Counted from the stretch's first letter, positions 21,556 through 31,205 are shown. The stretch is 64,000 bases of DNA from Podocnemis expansa (GCA_007922195.1 ML681963.1:52461918-52525917); one strand, 5' to 3'. Made by a program: numbers and translations. The notes: generated by a model not told the origin, from the letters alone.

Positions 21556-21817
21556 TCCTTTCTCCCTCACTGCCCTCCTATATGCTGTTGTCTGCTGTTT
21601 GAATCTGAACAACTGCCCTAATTTGCTGTGACAGTCTGACCTGATCCTATGACTTACACTTCCTTGCATTTATTTTCCTCTCAGTCATCTGTAGTTCTCC
21701 ATCTTCAAAGCATCTGATGAAGTGGGATTTTCTCCCATTAAAGCTCACGCAATAAATAAATTTGTAAGTCTTTAAAAGTGCCACTAGACTCCTTGTTTGT
21801 TTTGCTGAACTAGACTA
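21556..21817 (+). mobile_element. PLE 3' tail with hammerhead-like block
   Basis: All tail blocks are present in order: CTGCTGTTTGAATCTGAACA, ATTTGCTGTGACAGTCTGAC, CATTTATTTT, CATCTGATGAAGTGGG (21711-21726), AAGCTCACGC, AATAAATTTG, TAAAAGTGCCAC and TTGCTGAACTAGACTAA. The ribozyme core is nearly intact (GCAT, CTGATGA), but GAAA is changed to TAAA. A MITE begins exactly within its 3' end. Confidence 0.75.
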
Positions 21818-22104
21818 AGTCTTAATCTACATTAGGGTGGCTTTTCAAGAGCAGTCAACTGGCATTTATGCAAGGCATGTAAAACGCCTTGCCTAACTGC
21901 CGGTGACATCCTAAGCCACAGGGGCAGATTTGGGGAAGGTGACCACAAATGGCATGCAATCAGCTTTCCTCTACATCTCCCAGAGGGCAGGACTTCTGGC
22001 ATGGACCTTCCGGAGCGCAGCAGCGAGTTTATAGTTGCTGCTAAGTGCAGCCAGAACGTTGGGCTGATGGAGGCGATTTTGCTGCTCTCAGTGTAGACAT
22101 ACCC
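21818..22104. mobile_element. Harbinger-type MITE, degraded left end
   Basis: The right end AGTGTAGACATACCC is clear. The left end GTCTTAATCTACATTAG is a plausible decayed partner. It lies at the end of a PLE tail, and bases after it (CACACCCCTTTGAAA) resemble the lost PLE terminus, suggesting insertion into the PLE. No clean target duplication is visible. Confidence 0.55.
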
Positions 22105-22718
22105 TCACACCCCTTTGAAACCTGAATCTGTGGCTATAGAATCCTGGTCCTCTAGCGGGCAATAGAGGGAAAGTGACAGAGCAGCCAGAGGCGACTCCAG
22201 CAGAACAATGCAGCCACTTGCACGTCCGGTCTCTGTGGGTTCTCTCTTTGTCTGTTCAACCCCCAAGTTTCAGTCTGGAGGAGTTCAGCCCACCTGGGAC
22301 ATCAAAGAAGGTGGGGTGGCGGAAGCTTCCACTCTGTCCTAGCAGTTACCAAGCCAGATTTGTCCACAGTCTGCATCAGCTTAGTGGTGAAAAGGCCCAG
22401 CCTGCAACAGTGCACGGAGCCCACGATCTGCCCTTTCCCATGACTGAATTTCTTCTGGACTCTCCTGCTCTCACAGGGGATGTTAACTATTACTTGGAAG
22501 AAGCTTTGGAGCATTTCCTCCTCTCAGTGGCTATGTCTACACTAGAGGGCTCAGTTAAGCTGCTTAACAAGGTCTACGTTGAGTCGGCTTAAAGTAGACT
22601 TTGTTAAGCCAGCTTAGAGAGTCCACAAAACACTCGAAATGTCAGGAAACCACCCATGACCACACCGGCAGCTGCTAGGTCGCCCTAGGATTAGTGCATT
22701 GTGTGTAGCTGACCCACA

Positions 22719-23356
22719 GTGCACCATAGCAGACGTGCCCCTCTCCCGGCCATGCCTTTACTACAGGAAGTGAGTGACCACACCACACTCCATACTGTGC
22801 ATGGCAACATGGAGCCCCCGGGGGTCAGGGACCCTGACATGCCCCAGCAATGTGCCAGCACAGCACTCCATAGCCTTCATGCACTGCCCAGATTCCTCCG
22901 GCTCTACTGCAGGACAACTGCCAGCATGGCAGCAGGCTGCAGCAGGCCAAACTCTTTGCTCTCCCTCGGGCCTGGCACGGACAGGGTGCCCTCCATGCAC
23001 CCATGCATCTGGGCACGGAAAACCAGCAGTGACTGGTGGCACCGGATCGCTCTCTCCAGCTGGGACGATGACCACTGGCTGCAGAACCTGCAGATCAGGA
23101 AGAGCACCTGCCTCGAGCTGGTCACTGAGCTTGGCCGGGTTCTGCAGTGCACTGACACCCGGCTCTGACCCGCCCTACCCATGGACAAGCAAGTGGCCAT
23201 TGCCCTCTGGAAGCTGGCAACCCCAGACCCATACCGCTCCGTTGCCCAAGGGATTGGCAAGGCCACTATGGGGGTCGTCCTGACGCTGAGCCTCCTAACC
23301 ACCGTCACAACCCATGCCTGCCCTCCATCCCTTCCCACCCATATTCTCCCTGTCCC
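22719..23356 (+). pseudogene. HARBI1-like Harbinger transposase fragment, broken
   Basis: One reading frame runs through 22719-23356 with a single stop at 23166-23168. The recognisable part is near 23060-23280: WDDDHWLQNLQIRKSTCLEL, then GRVLQCTDTRL, stop, then PALPMDKQVAIALWKLATP and DPYRSVAQGIGKATMGVV. This is the N-terminal region of PIF/Harbinger transposases ahead of the DDE catalytic domain, ending at the helix-turn-helix-like GKS/T-type segment. The stop is TGA where an arginine codon (CGA) is expected, consistent with CpG decay. The upstream half (22719-23050) is not recognisable. The catalytic domain is absent, because 23366 starts a different terminus. The fragment cannot be active. 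Confidence 0.8.
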
Positions 23357-23365
23357 CAACACAAT

Positions 23366-23530
23366 GGGTACGTCTACACTATGTGTTTAAGTCGACTTAA
23401 ACAGAGCCCCTGTCTATACTGCAGGGCAATAAAGTCGACTTTAGGGTCCAGCAAAGTCGACTTTATGAGGTCCGCTTATAAAGTTGACTTTACTGTTGGT
23501 GTAATGGTGTAATATGGGTTTTATTTACAA
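23366..23530. mobile_element. Second Harbinger left terminus nested in the composite
   Basis: GGGTACGTCTACAC is followed by TTTAAGTCGACTTAAACAG and several AAAGTCGACTTTA words, matching the complement of 735-897. A minus-strand AATAAA lies at 23520-23525, as if a minus-strand gene ended just inside this terminus. Its own right end is not separable from that of the enclosing element. Confidence 0.65.
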
Positions 23531-23639
23531 GGGTGATGTAGGGGGGAGCTGTGCAGGCTTGGGGATTTTGAGAGAGTGAGGAGGTTCAGGGAATGGTGGG
23601 GTAGGGGGCGGATGCCTAGCGGCATTGGGCTGGCAGGTC

Positions 23640-23900
23640 TCAGGCCTGCATCCAGCCACCCAGATCCTGGCTGTGCGGCAAGGGGGGCTGCTGCTGGGGT
23701 TCCATGCAGGGGGATACTTGGCCCTCAGAAAGCCCCAGGCCCATGCCGTGGGTCTGGTGCTCCATTGGGTCGAGCTGGCAGTCCATCTGGGCCTGCTTGA
23801 CCCTGCAGTGTGTGTCCTTGTGCTCCTACTCCTGCTCTGCTCGGGGGTCCACCTCAGTGTGCTCTGCCAGCTACAGGTGGTCCTTCAGTATCTTCTCCAG
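23640..23900 (-). pseudogene. Decayed Harbinger accessory frame (possible Myb/SANT-like protein C-terminus)
   Basis: On the minus strand one frame reads LEKILKDHL, stop, LAEHTEVDPRAEQE, stop, EHKDTHCRVKQAQMDCQLD, PMEHQTHGMGLGL and ends at 23640 with a stop. It is rich in charged and Gln residues like a coiled coil, and an AATAAA lies about 115 bp downstream at 23520-23525. Harbinger elements usually encode a Myb/SANT-like DNA-binding protein besides the transposase, so this is a likely remnant of that protein's C-terminus. The DNA-binding domain is not seen, and two stops disrupt the frame. Identity is inferred from context. Confidence 0.5.
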
Positions 23901-24159
23901 GGAGCAATGCCCCCTCCTCCTCCTGGTTGGGGCTGTTTGCCCCCAGGAATGACCAGTCTCATGGGCACAGGGTCTGCAGGAGAGAAGCAAGGAACAAGAG
24001 TTCCTTCTCTTACTCAGTATGCAGTGCAAGCTGAAAGCAGCTGCTGTCCTCAAGCTGACTTAATAAATTGTAAATGTAGCCTGGACTTTGCTTAAGTTGA
24101 CTTAAGGGGGCTTAAGTCAGCTTAAGCCCCTAGTGTAGACATAGCCAGTGTCATTGGCT

Positions 24160-24350
24160 TTGGAAGACAAACAAGCAGTCTTGTGGGACTTTTAAAGACT
24201 AACAGATTCATTGCATGAGCTTCACGCATCTGATGAAGTGGGATTTTCTCCCATGAAAGCTCATGTGACAAATAAATTTGTTAGTCTTTAGAAGTGCCAC
24301 AGGACTCCTTGTTTGTTTTGCTGAACTAGACTGCCAAGGCTACCCTTTTG
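24160..24350. mobile_element. Palindromic PLE tail with intact hammerhead core
   Basis: 24170-24225 is the complement of the tail (ACTTTTAAAGACTAACAGAT, GCATGAGCTT) and 24226-24345 is the forward tail. The arms can form a hairpin of about 55 bp with the forward hammerhead block in the loop. It ends GCTGAACTAGACTGCC(A) then GGCTACCC, the PLE terminus. It starts 14 bp after the Harbinger element. Confidence 0.8.
24226..24266 (+). ncRNA. Hammerhead-type ribozyme candidate in PLE tail
   Basis: Reading 5' to 3': GCAT (stem I), CTGATGA (core), an extra A, GTGGGA/TCCCAT (stem II, 6 pairs with one G-U) around TTTTC, GAAA (core), AGCTC ending in the predicted cleavage site, then ATGT (stem I partner, one G-U). 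CTGANGA, GAAA and an NUH site are the defining hammerhead residues. Stem III is only the self-complementary AGCT, which would be stable mainly if two copies pair. Hammerhead ribozymes have been reported in Penelope-like elements. The extra A before stem II is a departure from the simplest form. Activity is untested. Confidence 0.6.
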
Positions 24351-25440
24351 GAACTAGTCTTTGGAGGACTTTCTGTTGTATTTGGTGCACACTGAGGGGC
24401 TCTTTCTGGAGCTCTAAATGGCTTCATTTTGAATGTATTTTTTTCCTAATGAGTGCTGATCAAAGCAACTGGAACGAGTAGGTTAACGAGCTTTCAGCCT
24501 CTGGCGAGTGATGGAGAGACACAAACTGCATTGTGAATGGCCCAGCATTTGTATTAAAATTATCCTCTCTCACCATTTTATCCTGCTTCACACACACATC
24601 TAGATTAGCTCTCATTATACACCCTAGAAACGTGCACAGACAGGCATACAATATGTGGGCACGTACACTCAAGACAGTCACAGAGCACCTTGCACAAAGT
24701 ATAGAAACCTGACTGGAGCGAGCTGGACATTTCAATACCAAGTCTGTGTTCACGCAACATCTTACATCTGACTAGCACAATGCATTTTTCAAAGATTAGC
24801 TCATTGACATGTAACGCCAGCCTAGTTTTATAAAAAGGCCAACCATGGTACAGAGAGGCAAATATCTTGTTCTGAGGTCTGCTGGGGGTCCTTGCTCCAA
24901 TACACCCACCCCCTTCCTCGAAGAGTGGTTGCTGTAATGGTATCCATCAGCTACATGTGGCATACAAGCTTTGCATACAAAAAAGCAAAACATGAATGAT
25001 CATCAGACAATGGCAGCAACTTTTTTCTAGCCCGACTCAGCAGGTTTCTTGTCTCGCCTCTAGAGGCTAGGACAGCAGTCATGTCTCCCAAGTGAGATGG
25101 AAGCTATGGGCCAATTTTCTTTCAATCCATTTCTGAGGCACATCATTTGGGTACAATCTGTTCTGTCTCCTCTTAGTCACCAATGCAGCAGAAGAGGCTG
25201 TCAGAAGATTGATAAACAAGGTTTACCTCAGGGGAGACCTATGGAAGTTTTAATGGAAAAAGCTCGCCTTGGGAATGGCTTCTCGAGCAGCTGCCAAGTG
25301 GAGCTGATATGGAGAAAGAATTTAGAAGATAAACAAACCGAGAGCCTTTGAAAAGTTGGCCTGTTCTGTCCCACTGCAGAGGCTCTACATAGAGCTGTCA
25401 GCAGTGCAAAAGGGGAGTGCAGGTCAAACTACACTAAAGT
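24351..25440. other. Unassigned non-coding
   Basis: No supported gene. Open frames are short and isolated; composition is ordinary. Confidence 0.4.
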
Positions 25441-25450
25441 CATCCTCGCA

Positions 25451-25624
25451 CCCGGATCAGCACCCAGTACTGGGTCACAGCCCCTCAGGTACTGGGTTGC
25501 AGTGCCCCCTGCTGCCACTGCCAAAAGACTAGAATGCACAGCTCAAAGATGGAATTGTAGGGTTGTGGGCATAAATGATTTTTTTTTTACCTGGGTCATG
25601 AGGAAAAAAATTTGAAAATCATTG
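25451..25624 (-). mobile_element. hAT-like element, minus orientation
   Basis: The right boundary reads TTTGAAAATCATTG, the complement of a common hAT terminus (CA(A/G)TG(A/G)TTTTCAAA), followed inward by poly-A and CATGACCCAGG on the complement. The flanks TCCTCGCA (25443-25450) and TCCTAGCA (25625-25632) match 7 of 8. The left terminus does not match well, so this end may be worn or truncated. Confidence 0.5.
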
Positions 25625-25632
25625 TCCTAGCA

Positions 25633-26880
25633 AATCCATACATTAAACAGTGTTTTCACTCCATCCTGACCCAACTATGCTGGGAGAGGGTTGAATTGAA
25701 AAGTGGCTATGGTGAAAATGAAACCATTTTCTTTGGTCTGCGTTATGATAGCTTTGAGGCACTCCAAGGGAAATCAGGTGCTAGTGCTAGCTAGAGCCAG
25801 TTAGGAGGAAAAGGTTTTGTTCCCATGGAAATGTTAAAGGAAAATGAAAAATGTTTCATTTTCCATCCAGAATTTTCTTTAAGCTTTTTGCGCTTTTAGA
25901 TATTAGGAACTTGTGAAAGAGCCAAAGGAAAATGCAAAGTTAGCAAAAAACCTGGGTTTGTGCAATAGCCAAGAAGTGTGTCATTTGGGGAAATTCTGTT
26001 GTTCCACCCACCTGTATTTAGTATTTTTAAACAAAGCAAACCATTCTGTGAGTGGGAAGTACTTCTGAAATTTCAAAATTCACTCTTTCCTTCAAGCAAA
26101 GCTCTATTTGCAGTGACGACACCATTTTCATTTCAGTTTGCAAATAGCACATCTCGTTTGCAAAAGGATGAAATGTTTTGCAGTTCAAGAGCAGTTTGGC
26201 CCTTTCACACAGTGCTGGTGTTTGACAAGAACAGGTATCTAGATATACTTCGTTCAATACATATATATGTTGCATACAAAAAAACTAAGTTGAAAGGAAG
26301 TTACTTAAGATGCCACGTCAAGCATTTGCAAGTGAGGAAACCCGAGAGATTCTGGTGATGTTTGCAGACCTGCAAGCTACCAGCAGTCTTTGTAGAATGC
26401 TTCCCATCACAGGAACCTGTCCATGAAAATATAAGCAACACCCAAGGAGTCATTCATCGGCTGCTTCAGTTATCACTGTCTGTAGTTAGACAAAGTAGCA
26501 GCAAATGGCATTAGAGCCATGCAATTGTCCATTCCCTCGAGGAATCTCTGGAAGGTTTCCTCTTTGCTGCAAAAGATTCTTTGATTCTTTCTACACAGTG
26601 AGGAAAAGTTGTCTTGGCAGACTCCCTTTTCACTCCCACACTTACACATGTGGACATCACAACAGCAAGGTCTGCTGGCAACAGCTAATTGACCTCAGGT
26701 TTACTTAAAGCAGAGTTCTAGTTTGGGCTGTAAACATTTGCAAATCTTTGGATGAAGCAGAGGTTTGAGTTGAGGCTGTGTAACAGCTGGGCTTCCTGTT
26801 AGTTTCAGGCAGAAAGAGGCACATTACCCTTTGCATATACATGCACAACACTTTGCAACTGCAATCCTCACAGTAAGCAG
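25633..26880. other. Unassigned AT-rich non-coding
   Basis: AT-rich with AAAATGTTTCATTTTCC and related words, like 2900-3360 and 48380-48720. Opposed frames of 126 and 82 aa at 25978-26358 overlap and show no family motif. Confidence 0.4.
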
Positions 26881-27060
26881 CATGATTTAGTAGGCAGGGT
26901 TTTGGACTGAGAGACAGGCACCTGGTTCTAGTCCCAGCATGGCTATGTCACCTGGTGCATGACCAGGATTAAGTCATATCAATTCCCTGGACCTCTGTCT
27001 TGCCTCCCACTCTTAAAATTTGCTTTAGCTGTTTTAATTTGTAAGCTTTTTAGGGCTGAG
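26881..27060 (+). repeat. MIR/CORE-SINE copy
   Basis: TTTAGTAGGCAGGGTTTTGG, GGTTCTAGTCCCAGCATGGC, ATGACCAGGATTAAGTCA, CTGGACCTCTGTCTTGCC and TTGTAAGCTTTTTAGGGC follow MIR from the tRNA-related head to the tail. Confidence 0.65.
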
Positions 27061-27955
27061 CCTACACAGACTATGTCTAGGCAGCAGAAACTTTGTCCAG
27101 CACCACCAACCTGAGTTAAGACAAATTCAGCTAGTGCAGATAACAGTCGTAACTAATGAATGCAATGCAGCGTGAAAGAAGGCCAGTGTAAAGGTTCAAA
27201 TGGTTAATATCCTCCAGGAGAGGATGGATTCTATGACAAGATTTCAATGCTAGCTGGGATTATGTCTTCCAAACTGCTGAAAGCCAAGGTTTTAGCCTCT
27301 CTTTGGTAGCATTCTTTCCTCTCTCTGGTGTGTTAGCAATGAACTTCTTTTCTTTGCCCCGCTCTCCCCTCCTCCCACTTTATTTTATCATCAGGAAATC
27401 AGTGTGGGGAGAACAGTATTTTAAACCCTGCATTAACATACTAATGTAAAAAAATGAGCACCCTGCAAAAGCAGTATAAATATGGAGAGAAATGAGAGTG
27501 CATTAATGCTAATTGGAAGCAGCGAGGGGCTCCACTTATACAATTTGAATATGCATCAGCTGAACAAAGAATTAATGGAACCTCTCTCTTTTTTTTAAGC
27601 AGCCCCCACTTCTCTTCCATCCTCAATATTGTTAAAATGTTTTACATTTTAGGAATAATTGTCTTCTGGTGGAATGCAAATTAACACTTGAGTCACCAGC
27701 TCATTTCATACTATTATTAATCAATAGATGCTTCACAGAAACAAATAAACAGAGGTCCTAGAGAGTTGACAACTTCATTTCAGCAGACACCGACTCCCCC
27801 ATGAGAGAAGGTCAAACATGGATTCGAAAGGGAGAAATGGAAAAGAAAAACCAAGTGTTAGAACAATCTGATGGTACTGTTACTCACTCTCAGCTGCACT
27901 TGTATGTACTTAAAATTAAACACATGCTCAAGTGCTTAGCTAACTTGGAATCTAT
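27061..27955. other. Non-repetitive AT-rich stretch, possible conserved element
   Basis: 27400-27720 is free of visible repeats, lacks CpG and is rich in TAAT/ATTA and TATGCA(A/T) words, for example CATTAATGCTAATTGG. No coding signal is present. Such texture is common in vertebrate non-coding regulatory DNA, but nothing here proves a function. Confidence 0.3.
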
Positions 27956-28181
27956 GGCTATGTTTACACTAGAGGACTCAGTTAAGTTGACTTAATAAGG
28001 TCGACTTAAAGTTGACTTTCAGAGTCCCCATTTGTTTAAGTTGACTTTAAGGGTGAGAGTTATTAAGTTGACTTAAGCAAGGGCTTAAGTCAACTTCATA
28101 AACTCCAAATGTGGCCACGGAGTTGCTTAGGTCCACTTAAGCCTGGTTAAGTTGACTTAAGCCTCCAGTGTAGACATACCC
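27956..28181 (+). mobile_element. Harbinger-type MITE, 226 bp, TTAAGTTGACTTAA family
   Basis: Termini GGCTATGTTTACACTAG and CAGTGTAGACATACCC are inverted repeats flanked by TAT on both sides (27953-27955 and 28182-28184). The interior is nearly all AAGTTGACTT/AAGTCGACTT palindromes. Its left end resembles that of the transposase-bearing element at 22529, so it is probably a deletion derivative of that family. Confidence 0.9.
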
Positions 28182-29360
28182 TATGGTATTTACATGTAAA
28201 GAGCTCTTCTGCTTACATGACCAAGATTAAGTTGCTCAGTCACTTCCGGTGTCTTAGGCTCCCATTTGTAAAACAAGGGTAAGTAAAGATGTTTCATTTT
28301 CTCTCCTCTTTTGTCTGGCTCAGCTATTTAAATTAGTTCTTCAAAGCAGGTGCATGCGTGCACGCACACATACAAGAGCAGGGAAAATGGCATACACCAG
28401 CCTCCAACCCCACCTTCACAGGTGAGCACAAAGAGAGTCACCAGCTAATGATGGTTACAAGTCAAGTGGGATGTGCTTATTTACTGCTTGCTACAGACAC
28501 CAAGACTGCAGCATTGCGCCCCAGAATTTCATTGTAACTGACATAGCAACAAGGTTGTATGAGCTAAAATGATTCAGATTGAGCTGGGTCCCCTGCTCTC
28601 AGCCTGCATTTCTGGCTTTTCCTTTTCGTGCACTTCTGTTTCTTCCACTTTAATAGCATGGCCTTGCACCTCCCTCTTTTCCTTGCACAGTTCTGACTGC
28701 ACTTATCTAATGTGACATACGAGGCTACAAAGGAATAATAAATCAAAATCCTCAGTCTCTGGAATTGTTATCCAAAATGTTTACATTATCACAGTCTTTT
28801 TGGCTTCACTTTTCTCCCTTATCTCTCCTGACTCACCCATTAAAGGGAGCTGGGTCAAGCACTTATTTTTCAGTAGATTTTTTCCCCCCTCCTTCTGTCC
28901 TTTTCTGCAACAAGCAAAAGCAATAGGACTTGCCAGGATGGCTCAGATTGGTGTATTCTCTCCTCCAGCATCCTGCCTCCATGAATGATTGGCTAATTCA
29001 GAGAAAGGTGTGAGAACTGCTGGAGGCTACTGTGGAGTAACCTGCTGCTGGAGAAAGTTTCTTCCTAGCTCCTTTCAGTTCTAATTTCCAGATGGGGCCT
29101 TTATGATCATCTTGTCTGAGCTGCTGCTGTCACACTGGCCAGAAAATGCCCAAGAACTGGATTTCTACTGATCCAGTTACCTAAGAACAAAAATGCAGGA
29201 TGTGTTTTGAGCTGAGTTCACGTGGCCTGGGTCTGCTGCACAAAGCAATCACACAAGACAGCTAGCAGCAGGTGGGGAGAGGGGGGTGCAAAGCTCTCAT
29301 AGGCTATGCTGTGGGGATGCACTGATAGCAGATAGAAGTTTCATCACTATTGCAAACAGG
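28182..29360. other. Unassigned non-coding with LINE/MIR traces
   Basis: A MIR-like tail lies at 28225-28285 (AAGTTGCTCAGTCACTTCC, CATTTGTAAAACAAGGGTAA). At 29085-29150, CTTTATGATCATCTTGTCTG begins a block related to those at 36850 and 45120. No gene is seen. Confidence 0.4.
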
Positions 29361-29560
29361 AAGGATAGTCCAGTATTTTGATGGCTCACCTGGGTCTCAG
29401 GAGACCTGGAGTCAAGTCCCTGCCTGGCAACAGACTTCCTGTGTGACCTTGGACTTTCTTTGTATCTCAAGTTCCCTCTCTGTAAAATGGGCATAAAAGG
29501 CATGCTGTGGGGCTAAATACATCAAGGATTGTGAGAGGCTCAGATACTACAGTGACATAG
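29361..29560 (+). repeat. MIR/CORE-SINE copy
   Basis: GGATAGTCCAGTATTTTGAT, CTGGAGTCAAGTCCCTGCC, TTCCTGTGTGACCTTGGAC, AAGTTCCCTCTCTGTAAAAT and GGGCTAAATACATCAAGGAT match MIR in full order. It is one of the best preserved MIR copies here. Confidence 0.75.
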
Positions 29561-29925
29561 TGAAGACTCAAAGTATAACAGAATTAAAAAAATAGCTATG
29601 TTCATGGAGAATGGGTCAATCAATAGCTTTTAGTCAGGATGGCCAGGGATGGAACCTGATGCTGTGAGTGTCTATAACCCTCTGACTGCCAGGGGATGGG
29701 TTACTGGGTAACTGTCCTCTTCTGTTCATTTCCTCTGAACCAGCCGGCACTGGCTACTGCCAGCAGACAGGATACCGGGCTATGGACCATTGATCGGAGC
29801 CAGTATGTTCTTAAGGAGAGATGCATGACTCAGAAGTAAGCTGGGGTGACAAGACGTGGCTGCAGGACCACGTTGATGCACTGGCAACCGCCACACGACG
29901 ATGGAATGAGAGCTGGGGAGCCTCC
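29561..29925. other. Unassigned non-coding
   Basis: Unique-looking sequence; the 106-aa minus frame at 29811-30131 runs into a MITE end and has no recognisable motif. Confidence 0.4.
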
Positions 29926-29929
29926 ATTG

Positions 29930-30219
29930 CCATCGCTCTCATAGTCTCCTGGCAGCCAGAATGGACAGGGAGCTGACGGCAGTTCCTGCTTTTATGCAAT
30001 TGGCCAGGGGCATTGCCCAGCAAGGGGGCCATGTTGCCACACCTCTCATGCTGTCTCTCTCCAGAATCGAACGAGCAAGTCCTGTGTCCGGCCATGCTAG
30101 TCTGATTTGGGTATTTTTGGTGTGGACCCATTAAATTAATTTACATTAAATCGATTTAATGATTTTTATGTCAATTTTGCTAAATTGATTTAAGGTAAAT
30201 TGTACGTGTGGACATAGTC
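29930..30219 (+). mobile_element. Right part of a Harbinger-type element (left end not found)
   Basis: GCCATGTTGCCACACC, GCAAGTCCTGTGTCC, TTAAATCGATTTAATG and the terminus GTGTGGACATAGTC match, in order, the last 200 bp of the element at 3784-5143. No matching left terminus is visible upstream, so this copy is probably 5' deleted. The left boundary is approximate. Confidence 0.65.
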
Positions 30220-30272
30220 AAAGAAAATCCCTCACCCTCTCAGGCCTTGGGCAGTACAGGTCTCCTCTCTTA

Positions 30273-30553
30273 GGCTATGTCTACATCTAAAAGCTTAGTT
30301 TGAACTTGCTTAGTCCAAACTAACCAGTCTGGATTAGTTTGAACTAGCCCCAGGCTTGTTCGGACTAACCGTGACTTTTTAGTTCAACCTAACTAAAAAT
30401 TTTGAATTAACTAAAAATCGAACTAAGTAACTAAATTTCGAACTAACTGAAAATTTTTTAATTCAAACTAGCCAAAGACTAGTGTAGACATGGTCCAAAT
30501 TAGTGCAGACTAAGCTTGCTTAATCCAGACTAATTGGCTAGTGTAGCCATACC
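30273..30553 (+). mobile_element. Harbinger-type MITE, TAGTTCGAACTA family, 281 bp, TTA duplication
   Basis: Left GGCTATGTCTACAT and right GTGTAGCCATACC are inverted repeats flanked by TTA on both sides (30270-30272 and 30554-30556), the classic Harbinger TWA duplication. The interior is made of TAGTTTGAACTA / TAGTCCAAACTA palindromic words. The element at 47506-47890 is the same family. Confidence 0.9.
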
Positions 30554-30624
30554 TTAAACCCCCAACCTTAAAATAGACACTCACCAACAACTACAGACCT
30601 AACAACGCAAATATTAAAGGAGGC

Positions 30625-31051
30625 ATGTACCCCTGCAACAAACCACATTGCCAGCTTGGCCCACATATCTGTGCATAAGACACAATCATAGGACCTAATC
30701 AAGCTAGCTACTCTATCAAGGGCTCATCCACCTGCTCATCCACTAATGCGATTTATGCCATCATGTGCCAGAAATTTGTGCCAGAAATGCCCCCCATACC
30801 TTATACATTAGACAAACAGGACAGTCTCTGCGCAAAAGAATAAATGGGCACAAATCTGACATCAGAAATAACACCATTCCAAAACCAGTGATCACACTGC
30901 CAATGAGCTGTTAATAGCCATACTCAGGCAAATTGATAACAAATCAAAACTTCAGAAAGAAGCTGCAGAATTGGAATTCATATGCAATTTTGACACTGTC
31001 AGCTTAGGACTGAATAGCGACTATAGGTTTTTTTCCTATTACAAGAGGTAA
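30625..31051 (+). pseudogene. PLE GIY-YIG endonuclease domain, frameshifted
   Basis: Three consecutive frames give the C-terminal part of a Penelope-like reverse transcriptase-endonuclease. The linker SYSIKGSSTCSSTN leads to AIYAIMCQK (30748 on), then LYIRQTGQSLRKRINGHKSD (30801 on), then KEAAELEFICNFDTVSLGL and DYRFFSYYKR ending in TAA at 31049-31051. The GIY motif appears as AIY and YIG as YIR, so key glycines are lost. A short tandem duplication of TGCCAGAAAT near 30768-30788 shifts the frame between the two motifs. The endonuclease normally nicks target DNA for retrotransposition; this copy is dead. The reverse transcriptase is absent, and a MITE lies upstream. Confidence 0.85.
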
Positions 31052-31152
31052 TTTTGCTTCCCCTCCAACCTCCTTGCTTATTGCTGTTCTCCACTGTTTG
31101 AATCTAAACAACTGCTGATCCTTTGACTTACACTATCCTACATTTATTTTGC
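31052..31152 (+). mobile_element. PLE 3' untranslated tail, cut short
   Basis: CTCCACTGTTTGAATCTAAA and CATTTATTTTGCT follow the stop codon in the usual order, but the tail stops before the hammerhead block where the next PLE copy begins in inverted orientation. Confidence 0.7.
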
Positions 31153-31205
31153 TAAAAAAACAACAAGGAGTTGTGTGGCACTTTGAGACTAACAGATTTA
31201 TTTTT

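Larger units (their letters stand above)
22529..24146 (+). mobile_element. PIF/Harbinger element, composite, 1618 bp
   Basis: Left GGCTATGTCTACACTAG and right CTAGTGTAGACATAGCC are perfect inverted 17-mers, flanked on both sides by AGT (22526-22528 and 24147-24149). The left half encodes a decayed HARBI1-like transposase on the plus strand. From 23366 a second left-type terminus, GGGTACGTCTACAC, begins and matches the family at 735-897; its interior carries a decayed minus-strand frame. The best reading is a second Harbinger copy inserted into, or recombined with, the first. This is the only element here whose content ties the short terminal-repeat families to a transposase class. Confidence 0.85.

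Noticed and set aside
22774..23283. 169-aa plus frame overlapping the Harbinger transposase
   Set aside because: A different frame carries the transposase motifs; this one is a shadow with low-complexity Pro/Ser/Thr content.
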